A DNA stretch of 64,000 nucleotides from Homoserinimonas sedimenticola (GCF_026094475.1 NZ_JAPELL010000001.1:519165-583164); one strand, 5' to 3'; positions 26,293 to 36,689 are shown, counted from the stretch's first letter. The notes: a model not told the origin generated them from the sequence alone. Numbers and translations: made by a program.

Positions 26293-26321
26293 AGAGTATC
26301 GGTGAAGTGTACGAGCGTCAA
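26293..26321 (-). promoter_or_regulatory. promoter of the leftward ABC/CoA-transferase/dehydratase operon
   Basis: On the minus strand TTGACG (26321-26316) and TACTCT (26298-26293) are separated by exactly 17 bp, the best sigma-70-type pair near this locus. The start site should lie near 26286, giving a leader of about 65 nt to the binding-protein gene. Confidence 0.65.
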
Positions 26322-26333
26322 GCAAAGTGTTGC

Positions 26334-26999
26334 CTATTCCGAGCGTGTCGCTCCCCTATAGCCATGCTCGCCCACGAGCGGGACGAACGCGACACCGAGC
26401 AGGTCGCGCTCCGTGAAGGAGCCATCATCCTCCCGCGTGACGAGAACGAGCTGCTGATGCCCGTAGCGGCGCTCAACCGGGATGACCAGTCGACCCCCGA
26501 TGGCAAGCTGCTCCCGCAGCGCGTCAGGAACAGCGGGCCCCGCCGCTGTCACAATGATGGCGTCAAACGGAGCCAACTCGCGCAGACCGCGGGTGCCGTC
26601 GGCCGCGTGGACGCGCACGTTGTCGTAGTCGAGCCGCGACATCCGCTTGGCCGCCGAAGCAGCAAGCGACTCGATCCGCTCGATCGTGTCCACCCGCGCC
26701 GCCAGCTGCCCGAGGACGGCTGCGCCGTAACCCGAACCGGCACCGATCTCGAGCACCCGATCACCCTCGCGCACGGCGGCTGCCTGCGCCATGAACGCAA
26801 CGATGTAGGGCTGCGAGATCGTCTGGCCCTCCTCGATCGGGAGAGGCCGATCATCGTAGGCATGGTCCCTCGCCTGCTCCGCGACGAATTCCTCTCGGGG
26901 AACCCGCTCCATGGCGGCGAGCACCCTCTCGTCCTCGATCCCGCGGTCAAGAAGGTGGTGGTTCAGCATCGTCTGCCGTGCGAGCGTGAGGTCATTCAT
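26334..26999 (-). CDS. pcm: protein-L-isoaspartate O-methyltransferase
   Basis: A 221-residue enzyme that methylates isoaspartyl residues in damaged proteins using S-adenosylmethionine. The glycine-rich SAM loop is LEIGAGSGYGAAVLGQLA, preceded by the family motif ISQPYIVAFMAQAA, and VPREEFV occurs near the N terminus. The later segment YDNVRVHAADGTRGL also fits. The ATG at 26999 gives the usual family length; ATGs at 27026 and 27038 are alternatives. It is not obviously linked to its neighbours: the catabolic operon begins downstream of its stop with its own promoter, and the alpha/beta hydrolase gene is divergent. Confidence 0.88.
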   Translation of the reverse strand: MNDLTLARQTMLNHHLLDRGIEDERVLAAMERVPREEFVAEQARDHAYDDRPLPIEEGQTISQPYIVAFMAQAAAVREGDRVLEIGAGSGYGAAVLGQLAARVDTIERIESLAASAAKRMSRLDYDNVRVHAADGTRGLRELAPFDAIIVTAAGPAVPDALREQLAIGGRLVIPVERRYGHQQLVLVTREDDGSFTERDLLGVAFVPLVGEHGYRGATRSE

Positions 27000-27075
27000 G
27001 GACCCATGATGCGGCGCAGGCCTCATCTGGCCAAGCATTCGCAGTCAAACACCCTGCCGCCGCACAGGCGGGTCC

Positions 27076-27081
27076 TACACT
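27076..27081 (+). promoter_or_regulatory. -10 box for a probable leaderless mRNA (alpha/beta hydrolase)
   Basis: TACACT ends 7 nt before the ATG at 27089, leaving no room for a ribosome site. The same spacing occurs before the genes at 6292 and 37329. Confidence 0.5.
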
Positions 27082-27088
27082 GGCCGAG

Positions 27089-27940
27089 ATGCCTACACAC
27101 TCCCCGGCCTGGTTCGACCCCGCCGTCTACGACACCGCCGACGTCCACCAGCTCGCTGTCGGGCGCGCTCACATCACGTATCGCACGGGCGGCTCGGGCG
27201 ACGGGCCCCGGCTCCTCTTCGTGCACGGGGGAAGGGCGCATGCCACCTGGTGGGCGCCTCAGCTCGCCCTGTTCGGGCCAGAACCACCCAAGTGGGCGGC
27301 GATCGACCTGTCGGGCCATGGGGACAGCGACTGGCGCGACGAATATCGTGCACAGCTCTGGCTGGATGAGGTGCGGGCCGTCGCCGCACACCTCGCCGAG
27401 GCTGACCGGCTTGTGCTCGTCGGCCACTCGCTCGGCGGGATGCTCTCCGTGCTGCTGGCAGTGTCGGGCAGCGTCGAAGGAATCGAACGTGTCATCACGG
27501 TCGACGCGGTCCCGCTGGACCCGGGGATGGGCCTCGCCCAGGCAGAGCCGTCCACCAGCAAGCCCTTCTACCCCTCTCTCGACGAAGGAGTCAGTGCGTT
27601 CGCCCAGCGCCCCGCGCGCGAGGCGTGGCCCACATGGCTCGCCCGCTTCGTGGGCGAACGCAGCCTTCGGCCGCACGATGGCGGCTGGGTCTGGCGTCAC
27701 GACAACGCGTCACGGGTCATCGAGCGCCCCACGATTGATGACTTCGGAGCACTCGACCTCACTCGCCTCACGCTCATTACGGGCAAGCGGTCACCCTACA
27801 GGGCCTCGATTCTGGCCTCCGGCTTCGTGGAACGCGCCGGTACCGCCCTTCGTCGCATCGACCTCGACACGGGCCACGACGTAATGATGGAGCGACCCGA
27901 AGAGTTCCACCGGGTCCTTGAGAAGGAACTCGAGCACTGA
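27089..27940 (+). CDS. alpha/beta-fold hydrolase
   Basis: A 283-residue serine hydrolase. The oxyanion segment is LLFVHGGRAHATWW, the strand-helix marker AIDLSGHGDSDW, and the nucleophile elbow LVGHSLGGML (Ser at about residue 114). The catalytic His is probably in DTGHDVMMERPEEFH near the C terminus, and the acid in LITGKRSPYR or just before it. No signal peptide, so cytoplasmic. Such proteins hydrolyse esters, lactones or C-C bonds; the substrate cannot be told. It stands alone between the divergent pcm gene and the tRNA gene. Confidence 0.85.
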   Translation: MPTHSPAWFDPAVYDTADVHQLAVGRAHITYRTGGSGDGPRLLFVHGGRAHATWWAPQLALFGPEPPKWAAIDLSGHGDSDWRDEYRAQLWLDEVRAVAAHLAEADRLVLVGHSLGGMLSVLLAVSGSVEGIERVITVDAVPLDPGMGLAQAEPSTSKPFYPSLDEGVSAFAQRPAREAWPTWLARFVGERSLRPHDGGWVWRHDNASRVIERPTIDDFGALDLTRLTLITGKRSPYRASILASGFVERAGTALRRIDLDTGHDVMMERPEEFHRVLEKELEH

Positions 27941-28048
27941 ACCTAATGCCGAGGATAGTCCTGTCCATGAAATGAGGACGGTGCTCCGCCTAGAAGCGGC
28001 AGCACTCAGAACGTCGAGGGACAGCGGCCGTCGCTGAGAAAAATTCGG

Positions 28049-28122
28049 TGGATCCAAGGGGATTTGAACCCCTGACCCCCTGCATGCCATGCAGGTGCGC
28101 TACCAGGCTGCGCCATGGACCC
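28049..28122 (-). tRNA. tRNA-Ala (anticodon GGC)
   Basis: The minus strand folds into a full cloverleaf of 74 nt. The acceptor stem is GGGTCCA/TGGATCC with the G3:U70 pair that identifies tRNA-Ala. The D arm is GCGC/GCGC, the anticodon arm CCTGC-ATGGCAT-GCAGG with U33 and anticodon GGC reading GCC, the T arm AGGGG-TTCAAAT-CCCCT, and the discriminator is A. The CCA end is not encoded. Confidence 0.95.
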
Positions 28123-28202
28123 GTGTTCGCCGCTCCTCGCGAAGCAACTTCTCAAGATTACTACATTCCCGCCGAGCACAAAATCGAGTTCGGCTCGATC
28201 AG

Positions 28203-29180
28203 CTAAGCGAGGTGCTGGAGACGCTCGTGAAGCGACCGGATGCCGCGGACGGCCGACCGCAGCTCCTGCAGGTGATGCTGCGGAAGGAAGCGCTGCGTGA
28301 ATTCGCCAAGATCGCTCGCCGTAGCATCCACTCCCACCGTCTCAACTCGCATGCCGTGTCGGATCCCCAGCACCTCCACCGCGACGGCAGCCTGATAGGG
28401 CACGTAGATCGGCGTCGTCACCACCAGAACGGACGGCGCCCTGCCCTCCGCCGACTGCGTTCCTTCCCCGCCGAAGCGCGAAGCCCAGTGCTCGAAGGTG
28501 TCTGCAGTGTCCGCCCGTCGTGTTGTCGCTGCACGCGAGGGAGCGGCGATCACCTCGAAACGCGGATGCTCGTGGTCCCGCCAGCGCACGCTCGTCGTGC
28601 GCGCGTACCCCATGCCCGCGCTCACCCGCCGCGACTCCCGCACCCCGAAGGCACGCTCCACCCCCGCCGTCATGGCGTCGACCTCGTCCGCCCCCGAGAT
28701 GCCGAGTTCGGCGGCAAGTATCGACTCGTCACCCGCGAACTCGCGGTGCGCGCCGAGGAACACGACGTGCCGGGCGTCAATGCCCTCGTCGAGCAGGCGG
28801 CGGACGAAGCGCGGCTTGACGACCCCCGCGCGCACCATCCCGCCCGTCATGATGACGGCATCGTAGCTGGCCTCGAGTGGCCACGACTCGGCAAGTCCGA
28901 GCGCGGGGGCGCACCTGAGCGCGGCCGCCTCCTGCCGGGAGGTCAGCTCGGCATCGACCGCAAGGTTGCGCTCACGGCCGCGACGGAAGTCCCAGTGTTC
29001 GGCGGAGAAGCGGTCAAGCCATTCCAGCAGGGCACCCTCGGAAAGGCCGCCGGGCGCCTCGATTCCCCACTCACCGAGCAGGGTGCTCAGACTTGGGGAG
29101 CGCAGCCACTCTTGAATACCGCGAAGGGTCTCCGCGGCGGCATCCGGCCCCGGGTTCCAGCGCGGCACCCAGCCTGTCAT
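28203..29180 (-). CDS. conserved hypothetical protein downstream of rsfS
   Basis: A 325-residue soluble protein that I do not recognise. The ATG at 29180 overlaps the rsfS stop (ATGA), so the two are translationally coupled. Residues 1-110 are helical with many Trp. Then come strand-like segments YDAVIMTGGMVRAG, HVVFLGAHREFAGD and SVLVVTTPIYVPYQAAVAVE, suggesting an alpha/beta Rossmann-like domain; TGGxVRAG followed by LGAxRxF is reminiscent of, but not clearly, the DUF218/ElyC group. No signal peptide or transmembrane segment. It is the last protein gene before the tRNA-Ala in this run. Confidence 0.65.
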   Translation of the reverse strand: MTGWVPRWNPGPDAAAETLRGIQEWLRSPSLSTLLGEWGIEAPGGLSEGALLEWLDRFSAEHWDFRRGRERNLAVDAELTSRQEAAALRCAPALGLAESWPLEASYDAVIMTGGMVRAGVVKPRFVRRLLDEGIDARHVVFLGAHREFAGDESILAAELGISGADEVDAMTAGVERAFGVRESRRVSAGMGYARTTSVRWRDHEHPRFEVIAAPSRAATTRRADTADTFEHWASRFGGEGTQSAEGRAPSVLVVTTPIYVPYQAAVAVEVLGIRHGMRVETVGVDATASDLGEFTQRFLPQHHLQELRSAVRGIRSLHERLQHLA

Positions 29181-29575
29181 GCCCCCCGGTCGGCCTCCGC
29201 GCCGTCGCCGGCCACCTCCGGCAGCACGAGCGGAATCGCGGGACAGTCCTTCCACAGCCGCTCGAGCGAGTAGTAGATGCGCTCCTCCTCGTGGAAGACA
29301 TGCACGACAATGTCCCCGAAATCGAGAAGCACCCATCGCCCCTCGGTGCGCCCCTCGCGGCGGAGCGGCTTGGATCCCGCCTCGACGAGTCGGTCCTCGA
29401 TCTCACTCGCGATCGCGAGCACGTTGCGCTCATTGCGGCCGGAGGCGAGCAGGAAGACATCGGTGAAAGGCAGCGGCTCAGAGACATCGAGCGCGACGAG
29501 GTCGGATGCCTGCTTCGCGTCGGCAGCAGTGGCGGCGATGGTGAGCAGGTCTAGGGCGTGCTGGCTGGCGGTCAC
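29177..29575 (-). CDS. rsfS: ribosome silencing factor RsfS
   Basis: A 132-residue protein that binds ribosomal protein L14 and blocks subunit joining when nutrients are low. Family markers are ASDLVALDVSEPLPFTDVFL, SGRNERNVLAIASEIED, and the stretch GRWVLLDFGDIVVHVFHEEE with YYSLERLW. Length and order fit RsfS/Iojap. It is in the usual neighbourhood (nadD upstream, one gene between). Confidence 0.95.
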   Translation of the reverse strand: MTASQHALDLLTIAATAADAKQASDLVALDVSEPLPFTDVFLLASGRNERNVLAIASEIEDRLVEAGSKPLRREGRTEGRWVLLDFGDIVVHVFHEEERIYYSLERLWKDCPAIPLVLPEVAGDGAEADRGA

Positions 29576-29612
29576 AAATTCCTAAAGTCGGCGGGGAGAT
29601 GGTGTGTCGAGT

Positions 29613-31289
29613 CTAGAACGCGTCCGTGATGAATCCCACGACGACGAGCACGGTGACACTCACCATCATCGAACCGGCCGTGATCGCGAGCACGATCGGC
29701 AGACGGTGTGCGCCGCCAGACTGGCGCGACATCGAGATGACGTCGCGGGGCGAAGTGTGCGTGCTGACGGCGCGGATGGCGCGAACGGGCGCCGAATCCC
29801 CCTCCACATCGTCGCGGTCGACCGCATCGATGATCGCGTCAAGATCGGAATGGTCGTAGCGTGCGGGGTGCGCACCCGTCGTGCCCAAGGTGGGCGGGAG
29901 CGCGATCGACCCCGTGATGAGCACCTCACCCGTCGAGGTCGAGAAGGGCACCGAAAGGTCTGACCCCTCGGGGATCGCCGGCAGCACGAGCGCGTTACTA
30001 GTGATCGGCCCGCTGGAAGTAGACACATCGCGAGAGGTGACGGATGCCCCACCCTGGTTGGCGTCGTCGATCGCCTCCTGAGTGGACCAGTGCCCCAGTG
30101 GCGCCTGCTGCTGCGCAGCGAAGTCGATCCCCCGAGCCGACTCGACAGAATCGGGAAGCATTGTGGGCGGCGGGTACTGAGCGAGCGAATACTGGGGCAC
30201 GAAGCTCGCCCCCGTATCTGTCTCGCTGGCCGCAGCCGACTCATTCGGCTGGTCGGGAGGCGCCGGCGGTGTGGGCGGCTGCGGCGGCGCCGGAGGAGGC
30301 GGAAAGTCCGAGAGCGACGGAATCTGCGTCGGCGAAGTGCCCAGAGGCGCTCCCACCGGGGGCTCGAGGTCGTGCAGCGACGGCGCGGCAGGAGGGCCTA
30401 CCGGCGTGTCCTGCGTCTCATCCCGCGGTTCAGGTGTCGGCTCGCTCTCAACGATCGGTCGACCAGGCAGGTCAAGCGCGGAGGGCACATAGGTGGGCGG
30501 GACCAGATCCACCCGCGGCGGCTCCACGAGCGGCGGAGGCACCGTTGGAGGCTGCCAGGCGGATGCTGCGGGCTCAGGCTGCTCGGGAACGCTCGACACG
30601 TCGAACCCCTGCTGCCAGCCCGAACTCACGGCATCAGTCGGCTCTGCCGCAGTCGCTTCTGCGCCTGTCGCTTCTAGATTGCTCGGCCCTGCGCCGGTTG
30701 CTTCTGCACTGATCGGATCTGCACTGATCGGTTCTGCACTGATCGGTTCTGCACTGATCGGTTCTGCACTGATCGGTTCTGCACTGATCGGTTCTGCGCC
30801 ACCCTGTTGGGCTTCAGCCTCGCGAGCGCGGGCCGCCTCGAGGGCGCGCAGCTCACGGCGCGTGAGGGGACGTCCTGCCGCAGCCGCGGCATCCGGAGTG
30901 GGAGAAGGCTGGGGGACACTGGAGGCTTCGTCGGCCTCATTCTCTACTGGCGGCCGAAAGTCGCGCACACGGAACGACGCAGGCTCGCTCGGTGCCGAGG
31001 ACTCTGCGCTCGCCTCCGCGAGTCGCTGAGCACGGCGGCTACCCGGCCGGATCGCGCCGTGGGTACCTGTCGCCAGCGCATCGTCGAAACGCCCGGCGGC
31101 AGCATCCGTGGCAGACTGCGCCTGCTGCCCGGGGGGAAATGTGTCGAACGGCACCGGCTCGGCGGGAGAGTCGACGTTCACACGAGAGTCACCCTGGGCC
31201 TCGGTGGCGTCCGCTTCGGCCATACGACCGCGCTCACTCATCCGGACCTGCCTCCGCGAGAGCGGCGGCTGGTCACCCCAGGCTGTCAT
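29613..31289 (-). CDS. Pro-rich, repeat-containing membrane-anchored hypothetical protein
   Basis: A 558-residue protein located between nadD and rsfS. Residues 1-400 are low-complexity, rich in Pro, Ala, Glu and Ser. They include a 15-bp tandem repeat that encodes AEPIS about six times. Near the C terminus there is a more ordered region (VLITGSIALPPTLG, DLDAIIDAVDRDD) and a single transmembrane helix IVLAITAGSMMVSVTVLVVVG at the very end, so it is probably tail-anchored with a large cytoplasmic part. The ATG overlaps the nadD stop by one base (TAATG). In Actinobacteria the equivalent slot often holds divergent membrane proteins; the function is unknown. Confidence 0.75.
   Translation of the reverse strand: MTAWGDQPPLSRRQVRMSERGRMAEADATEAQGDSRVNVDSPAEPVPFDTFPPGQQAQSATDAAAGRFDDALATGTHGAIRPGSRRAQRLAEASAESSAPSEPASFRVRDFRPPVENEADEASSVPQPSPTPDAAAAAGRPLTRRELRALEAARAREAEAQQGGAEPISAEPISAEPISAEPISAEPISADPISAEATGAGPSNLEATGAEATAAEPTDAVSSGWQQGFDVSSVPEQPEPAASAWQPPTVPPPLVEPPRVDLVPPTYVPSALDLPGRPIVESEPTPEPRDETQDTPVGPPAAPSLHDLEPPVGAPLGTSPTQIPSLSDFPPPPAPPQPPTPPAPPDQPNESAAASETDTGASFVPQYSLAQYPPPTMLPDSVESARGIDFAAQQQAPLGHWSTQEAIDDANQGGASVTSRDVSTSSGPITSNALVLPAIPEGSDLSVPFSTSTGEVLITGSIALPPTLGTTGAHPARYDHSDLDAIIDAVDRDDVEGDSAPVRAIRAVSTHTSPRDVISMSRQSGGAHRLPIVLAITAGSMMVSVTVLVVVGFITDAF
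30706..30795 (-). repeat. 15-bp tandem repeat, six copies, in frame
   Basis: The unit GCACTGATCGGTTCT is repeated six times; the first copy has GGATCT in place of GGTTCT. Copies are otherwise identical at the DNA level, showing recent expansion. It encodes AEPIS units (one ADPIS) and being a multiple of 3 can change length without frameshift. Confidence 0.95.
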
Positions 31290-31894
31290 TACTCACTCCG
31301 ATACAGATGGTGCTTGGCGATGTACTGCACAACTCCGTCGGGAACCAAATACCAGACCGGGAACCCCCGGCCCACCCGGCTGCGACAATCCGTCGAGGAA
31401 ATCGCCAGAGCAGGCACTTCCAGCAAGCTTACGTCGTGCTCCGGCAAACCGGAAACACTCAAGGTGTGACCTGGCCGAGAAACCGCCACGAAGTGAGCCA
31501 ACGCGAACAGCTCATGCGCGTCCTTCCACTCCAGCATCTGCGCCACGGCATCCGCGCCCGTGATGAAGAAGAGCTCGGCCTCCGGGCGGAGGGCACGGAT
31601 GTCGTGCAGCGTGTCGATCGTGTAGGTGGGCCGGTCGCGATCGATGTCGACGCGGCTGACAGTGAAGGACGGGTTCGACGCCGTCGCAATGACGGTCATG
31701 AGATAGCGATGCTCGCTCGTCGTGGCATCGGGCTTCTGGTAGGGCTGTCCGGTTGGGACGAAGATGACCTCGCTCAGCCCGTAATGCTGCGCCACCTCAC
31801 TCGCTGCCACGAGGTGCCCGTGATGGATCGGGTCGAAGGTGCCACCCATGATCCCGACGCGCGGGCGCCGGGAATCGAAATCGAGGGCGGTCAC
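31289..31894 (-). CDS. nadD: nicotinate-nucleotide adenylyltransferase
   Basis: A 201-residue enzyme that makes deamido-NAD from nicotinate mononucleotide and ATP. The nucleotidyl-transferase motif [18 protein letters not shown] carries the HxGH residues, [10 protein letters not shown] and the [13 protein letters not shown] segment (the ISSTxIR-type motif) complete the signature, with Asp-Cys where Ile-Arg-type residues are commoner. It is located between the small membrane protein gene following proA and the repeat-containing membrane protein gene. Confidence 0.95.
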   Translation of the reverse strand: MTALDFDSRRPRVGIMGGTFDPIHHGHLVAASEVAQHYGLSEVIFVPTGQPYQKPDATTSEHRYLMTVIATASNPSFTVSRVDIDRDRPTYTIDTLHDIRALRPEAELFFITGADAVAQMLEWKDAHELFALAHFVAVSRPGHTLSVSGLPEHDVSLLEVPALAISSTDCRSRVGRGFPVWYLVPDGVVQYIAKHHLYRSE

Positions 31895-31907
31895 CGACCG
31901 GTCCGCG

Positions 31908-32105
31908 CTAGCCGTGGGTTCCGGCGCCGGGACCCACGTTGGTCGACTTGCGGTGGCTGCGGTGCGCCACGTCGCGGAAGCTGTAGGTGACGAGCCCGAT
32001 GACGATGAAGAAGGCAGCGGCGATGACCGCGAACCAGATCGGGTCCATAATCATGGGCGCAAGGTCGTGGTGGCCCTCTTCGGCCAGGGCTGCAAGCAAT
32101 GACAT
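31908..32105 (-). CDS. small membrane protein
   Basis: A 65-residue protein with one transmembrane helix ([19 protein letters not shown]) and a basic, His-rich tail. I do not know its function. It lies between proA and nadD, 13 bp upstream of nadD, with normal coding bias, so it is likely a real conserved small gene of this group. Confidence 0.7.
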   Translation of the reverse strand: MSLLAALAEEGHHDLAPMIMDPIWFAVIAAAFFIVIGLVTYSFRDVAHRSHRKSTNVGPGAGTHG

Positions 32106-32149
32106 GTGTTCTCCGTTCGACGCGTCTCTAATCTACCGTGCGCTCGGGA

Positions 32150-33418
<1,269 letters not shown>

Positions 33419-33465
33419 GCGCCCAGTGTAACGAGCGGGCGCGCCCGGGGTGCGGCATCCGCCCC

Positions 33466-34305
33466 TCAGCCGACCGGCTGCTCCGTCAGGCCCGCGTGGA
33501 ACCAGGTGCCGACGGGAGCGCCCTCGAGAGCGTCACGCACCTGCGCCGTCGAGGTCAGGAGAACGGGAGTGCCGGCGCCCGCGGCGAGTCGTGCTGCATC
33601 GACCTTGGTGCGCGCCCCGCCGGTTCCGACACCGGCCGCACCGATGCCACCGAATTCGACCTGGGCAAGCGGGTCACCGAAGGGCACGTCGACGATCCGT
33701 TCAGAGCCCTCGAGCCACGGCGGCTTCGTGTAGAGGCTGTCGACATCCGAAAGCAGCACGAGAACATCAGCACCCAACAGCTTCGCAACCCGCGCGGCGA
33801 GCTCGTCGTTGTCGCCAAAGCGGATCTCCGCGGTCGCGACCGTGTCGTTCTCGTTCACAATGGGCAAGATGCGCAGCTCGAGCAGCCGCTGCATCGCGCG
33901 GCGCGCGTTGGAGCGGTTGACCTTCGCTTCGAGATCCCCCGCCGTCAGGAGCACCTGCGCGGCGACGATGCCATAACGGCCAAGGCTCTCCTGATAGCGA
34001 TAGACGAGCACGTTCTGCCCGACTGCGGCGGCCGCCTGTTTGGTGGCGAGATCGGTGGGCTTGTCCTGCAGATTGAGAAACGGCAGCCCATTCGCGATCG
34101 CCCCCGAGGACACCAGGACGATCTCGCAGCCGCGCGCGTGCGCCGCCGCGAGGGCATCGACGAGCGAGGACACCTGCCCCGAGTTCTCGCCGCTGATCGA
34201 CGACGATCCCACCTTCACCACCACGCGACGCGCGCGCGGGATGTCACTCCTCGACGACACGGGACTCAACGTCGGGATGGTGCTGGTCGTGGGTTGTACG
34301 GTCAT
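33466..34305 (-). CDS. proB: glutamate 5-kinase, without PUA domain
   Basis: A 279-residue enzyme catalysing the first step of proline synthesis. The amino-acid kinase fold is clear: [60 protein letters not shown] and [12 protein letters not shown]. The chain ends about 90 residues short of the E. coli form, which carries a C-terminal PUA domain, so this is the short variant. It lies 8 bp downstream of obg and upstream of proA. Proline feedback inhibition should still be possible because the inhibitor site is in the kinase domain. Confidence 0.95.
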   Translation of the reverse strand: MTVQPTTSTIPTLSPVSSRSDIPRARRVVVKVGSSSISGENSGQVSSLVDALAAAHARGCEIVLVSSGAIANGLPFLNLQDKPTDLATKQAAAAVGQNVLVYRYQESLGRYGIVAAQVLLTAGDLEAKVNRSNARRAMQRLLELRILPIVNENDTVATAEIRFGDNDELAARVAKLLGADVLVLLSDVDSLYTKPPWLEGSERIVDVPFGDPLAQVEFGGIGAAGVGTGGARTKVDAARLAAGAGTPVLLTSTAQVRDALEGAPVGTWFHAGLTEQPVG

Positions 34306-34313
34306 CGAACCTG

Positions 34314-35888
34314 TCAGTCGTGTGAGTCGGATGCCCCGGCCGAGTCACCCTCGGAGGGGGTGGAGTCGCGGCGGTCGACCGCGAAACCCTCATCATCATT
34401 CCAGAGCCCGGCTTCTCGCTCGCGAATCAGCTCGGCGCGCGCCGCAGCCTTCGCGTCCATCCGCTCGAAGTAGGCCTGCCTGCGGGCGTTGCGGGTCGGA
34501 CGCTCCGACTCGCCCAGTCGGGCATCGGTGCCCCTCGGGCTCGTGATGAGCTCTGCCGCCGAGGTGAGGGTGGGCTCCCAGTCGAAGACGACGCCCTCCC
34601 CCGCCCCGATCACGACGGTGGACCCCGCTACGGCACCCGCGGAGAAGAGTGAATCCTCCACTCCCAGCTTCGCGAGGCGGTCCGCGAGATATCCGATCGC
34701 CTCGTCGTTGGTGAAGTCCGTCTGGGCCACCCACCGTTCCGGTTTGCCGCCGACGATCCGGTAGACGTTGCCGTGGCTCCCGCCCTCCACGCGGATCTCG
34801 TAATCCGCCTCGTTGACCGCCCGCGGCCGCAGCACGATGCGCTCGCGCACAGGCTCTGCCTCAATGCTCGACCTCTGCTCCTCCACGAGCTCGCCCAGCG
34901 CGAAGGACAGCTCGCGCAGCCCTGCGCGGCTCACCGCGGAGACCTCAAAGACCCGGAATCCGCGGTCCTCGAGTTCGGGGCGCACGAGATCGGCGAGGTC
35001 ACGAGCATCCGGGACATCCACCTTGTTGAGCACGACCACCTGGGGGCGCTCGAGCAGCGGAGTCTGGCCGCTCGGAACCTCATACGCCGCGAGTTCGCCG
35101 AGGATGACATCGAGATCGCTCAGCGGATCCCGGCCGGGGTCGAGAGTCGCGCAGTCGAGCACATGCACGAGCGCCGAGCAGCGCTCGACATGGCGCAGGA
35201 ACTCGAGACCCAGGCCCTTCCCCTCGCTGGCGCCCTCGATGAGGCCGGGAACATCAGCGATCGTGTACCGGCTATCACCCGCCTGCACGACGCCGAGATT
35301 CGGATGCAGCGTGGTGAAGGGGTAGTCGGCGATCTTCGGCTTTGCGGCCGACATGGCCGCGATGAGGCTTGACTTGCCCGCCGAGGGGTAGCCGACGAGG
35401 GCGACATCCGCAACGACCTTGAGCTCCAGGACGACATCACCCTCCCAGCCCGGCGTGCCGAGGAGAGCGAACCCCGGAGCCTTGCGCTTGGTCGTCGCAA
35501 GGGCCGCGTTTCCGAGCCCCCCGTGGCCGCCGGGAGCGACCACGATGCGCATGCCGGGTTCCGTCAGGTCCGCAAGGACGGTGCCATCGACATCCTTCAC
35601 GACGGTGCCGACAGGAACAGGGAGTTCGAGATCCGCTCCGGTCGTGCCGGCCCTGTGGTCGCCCATCCCCGGCTGCCCATTCTCAGAGGAGCGGTGCGGG
35701 GCGCGGTGGAAGCCGAGAAGAGTTGTCACCTGCGGGTCGCTGACGAGCACGATGTCGCCGCCATTGCCGCCATTGCCCCCGTCGGGTCCGGCGAGAGGCT
35801 TGAACTTCTCGCGGCGGACCGATACGCATCCATTGCCACCGTGGCCTGAGCGCAGGTGCAGGGTCACGTGGTCCACAAAGGTCGCCAT
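34314..35888 (-). CDS. obg: Obg-family GTPase
   Basis: A 524-residue GTPase linked to 50S ribosome assembly and stress control. From the ATG at 35888: a Gly-rich Obg domain ([31 protein letters not shown]), a G domain with G1 [10 protein letters not shown]3 [12 protein letters not shown] and G4 NKVDVPD, then an OCT domain (about residues 340-430) and an acidic/charged tail. It follows rpmA by 104 bp in the classical rplU-rpmA-obg arrangement. Upstream in-frame ATGs exist but fall in the spacer. Confidence 0.97.
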   Translation of the reverse strand: MATFVDHVTLHLRSGHGGNGCVSVRREKFKPLAGPDGGNGGNGGDIVLVSDPQVTTLLGFHRAPHRSSENGQPGMGDHRAGTTGADLELPVPVGTVVKDVDGTVLADLTEPGMRIVVAPGGHGGLGNAALATTKRKAPGFALLGTPGWEGDVVLELKVVADVALVGYPSAGKSSLIAAMSAAKPKIADYPFTTLHPNLGVVQAGDSRYTIADVPGLIEGASEGKGLGLEFLRHVERCSALVHVLDCATLDPGRDPLSDLDVILGELAAYEVPSGQTPLLERPQVVVLNKVDVPDARDLADLVRPELEDRGFRVFEVSAVSRAGLRELSFALGELVEEQRSSIEAEPVRERIVLRPRAVNEADYEIRVEGGSHGNVYRIVGGKPERWVAQTDFTNDEAIGYLADRLAKLGVEDSLFSAGAVAGSTVVIGAGEGVVFDWEPTLTSAAELITSPRGTDARLGESERPTRNARRQAYFERMDAKAAARAELIREREAGLWNDDEGFAVDRRDSTPSEGDSAGASDSHD

Positions 35889-35992
35889 AACCGTGATCCT
35901 TGTCTCGAAGGCCGAAAGGCCGATGAAAAACACGTAGGGGCGAGCCGAAGCCCGCCCCACGTGTGCCCGGTGTCCCGGGCCGTGCTGTGTGC

Positions 35993-36250
35993 CTAGGAGG
36001 CCGCCGCCACGATGTTGACGACCTTGCGGCCACCCTTCTGGCCGAACTCGACAGAGCCCGCCGCGAGGGCGAACAGGGTGTCGTCGCCGCCGCGTCCGAC
36101 GTTCACGCCGGGGTGGAAGTGCGTGCCGCGCTGGCGGACGAGAATCTCGCCAGCGTTGACCGTCTGGCCGCCGAAACGCTTGACGCCGAGGCGCTGCGCG
36201 TTGGAGTCGCGGCCGTTACGGGTGGACGATGCGCCCTTTTTGTGTGCCAT
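35993..36250 (-). CDS. rpmA: 50S ribosomal protein L27
   Basis: An 85-residue protein with [17 protein letters not shown] and [13 protein letters not shown], standard for L27. It has no N-terminal presequence of the Firmicutes type that must be cleaved. 27 bp downstream of rplU. Confidence 0.98.
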   Translation of the reverse strand: MAHKKGASSTRNGRDSNAQRLGVKRFGGQTVNAGEILVRQRGTHFHPGVNVGRGGDDTLFALAAGSVEFGQKGGRKVVNIVAAAS

Positions 36251-36277
36251 TAGTCAGCCCCTGTTGCTTCCTGATAT

Positions 36278-36586
36278 CTACTTGATGCTCGTGATCTTGA
36301 CGCGCGTGAGCTCCGAACGGTGCCCCATGCGACGCTTGTAACCGGTCTTGTTGCGGTAGTTCTGAATGACGATCTTCGGACCGCGCAGGTCGCCGAGAAC
36401 CTCCGCCTTGACCGTGACCTTCGCAAGCGCCTTCGCGTCGTGCGTGATCTTGTCGCCGTCAACGAGCAGCACGGGGGCGAGCTCGATGTTGCCATCCTTG
36501 TCGGCCGCGATACGGTCCAGGACGACGACCGAGCCGACCTCGACCTTTTCCTGCCGACCGCCGGCGCGCACGATTGCGTAAACCAC
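36278..36586 (-). CDS. rplU: 50S ribosomal protein L21
   Basis: A 102-residue protein with a GTG start ([17 protein letters not shown]). The C terminus [20 protein letters not shown] is typical of L21, which contacts 23S rRNA domains. It is first in the rplU-rpmA-obg operon and has a strong promoter and a structured leader upstream. Confidence 0.98.
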   Translation of the reverse strand: MVYAIVRAGGRQEKVEVGSVVVLDRIAADKDGNIELAPVLLVDGDKITHDAKALAKVTVKAEVLGDLRGPKIVIQNYRNKTGYKRRMGHRSELTRVKITSIK

Positions 36587-36651
36587 TTGGGAACCCTAAC
36601 TACTTGAAGAAAGCTTCATGATTTCACCGGAGCATGATGCCCCGAGAAGAA

Positions 36652-36689
36652 CTTGGCGTTGATTGCGGGCTTGGCCAGCGCACGCCAAG
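36652..36689 (-). ncRNA. candidate structured rplU leader with competing hairpins
   Basis: On the minus strand CTTGGCGT (36689-36682) can pair perfectly with ACGCCAAG (36659-36652), or its first six bases can pair with GCCAAG in GGCCAAG (36676-36670). The pairings exclude each other and the element begins at the predicted transcript start. This may allow autoregulation by L21, but it is not a known Rfam match that I can confirm. Confidence 0.4.

Noticed and set aside
30706-30795. CRISPR-like direct repeats
   Set aside because: Units are contiguous without spacers, in frame inside a gene, and no cas gene is present.
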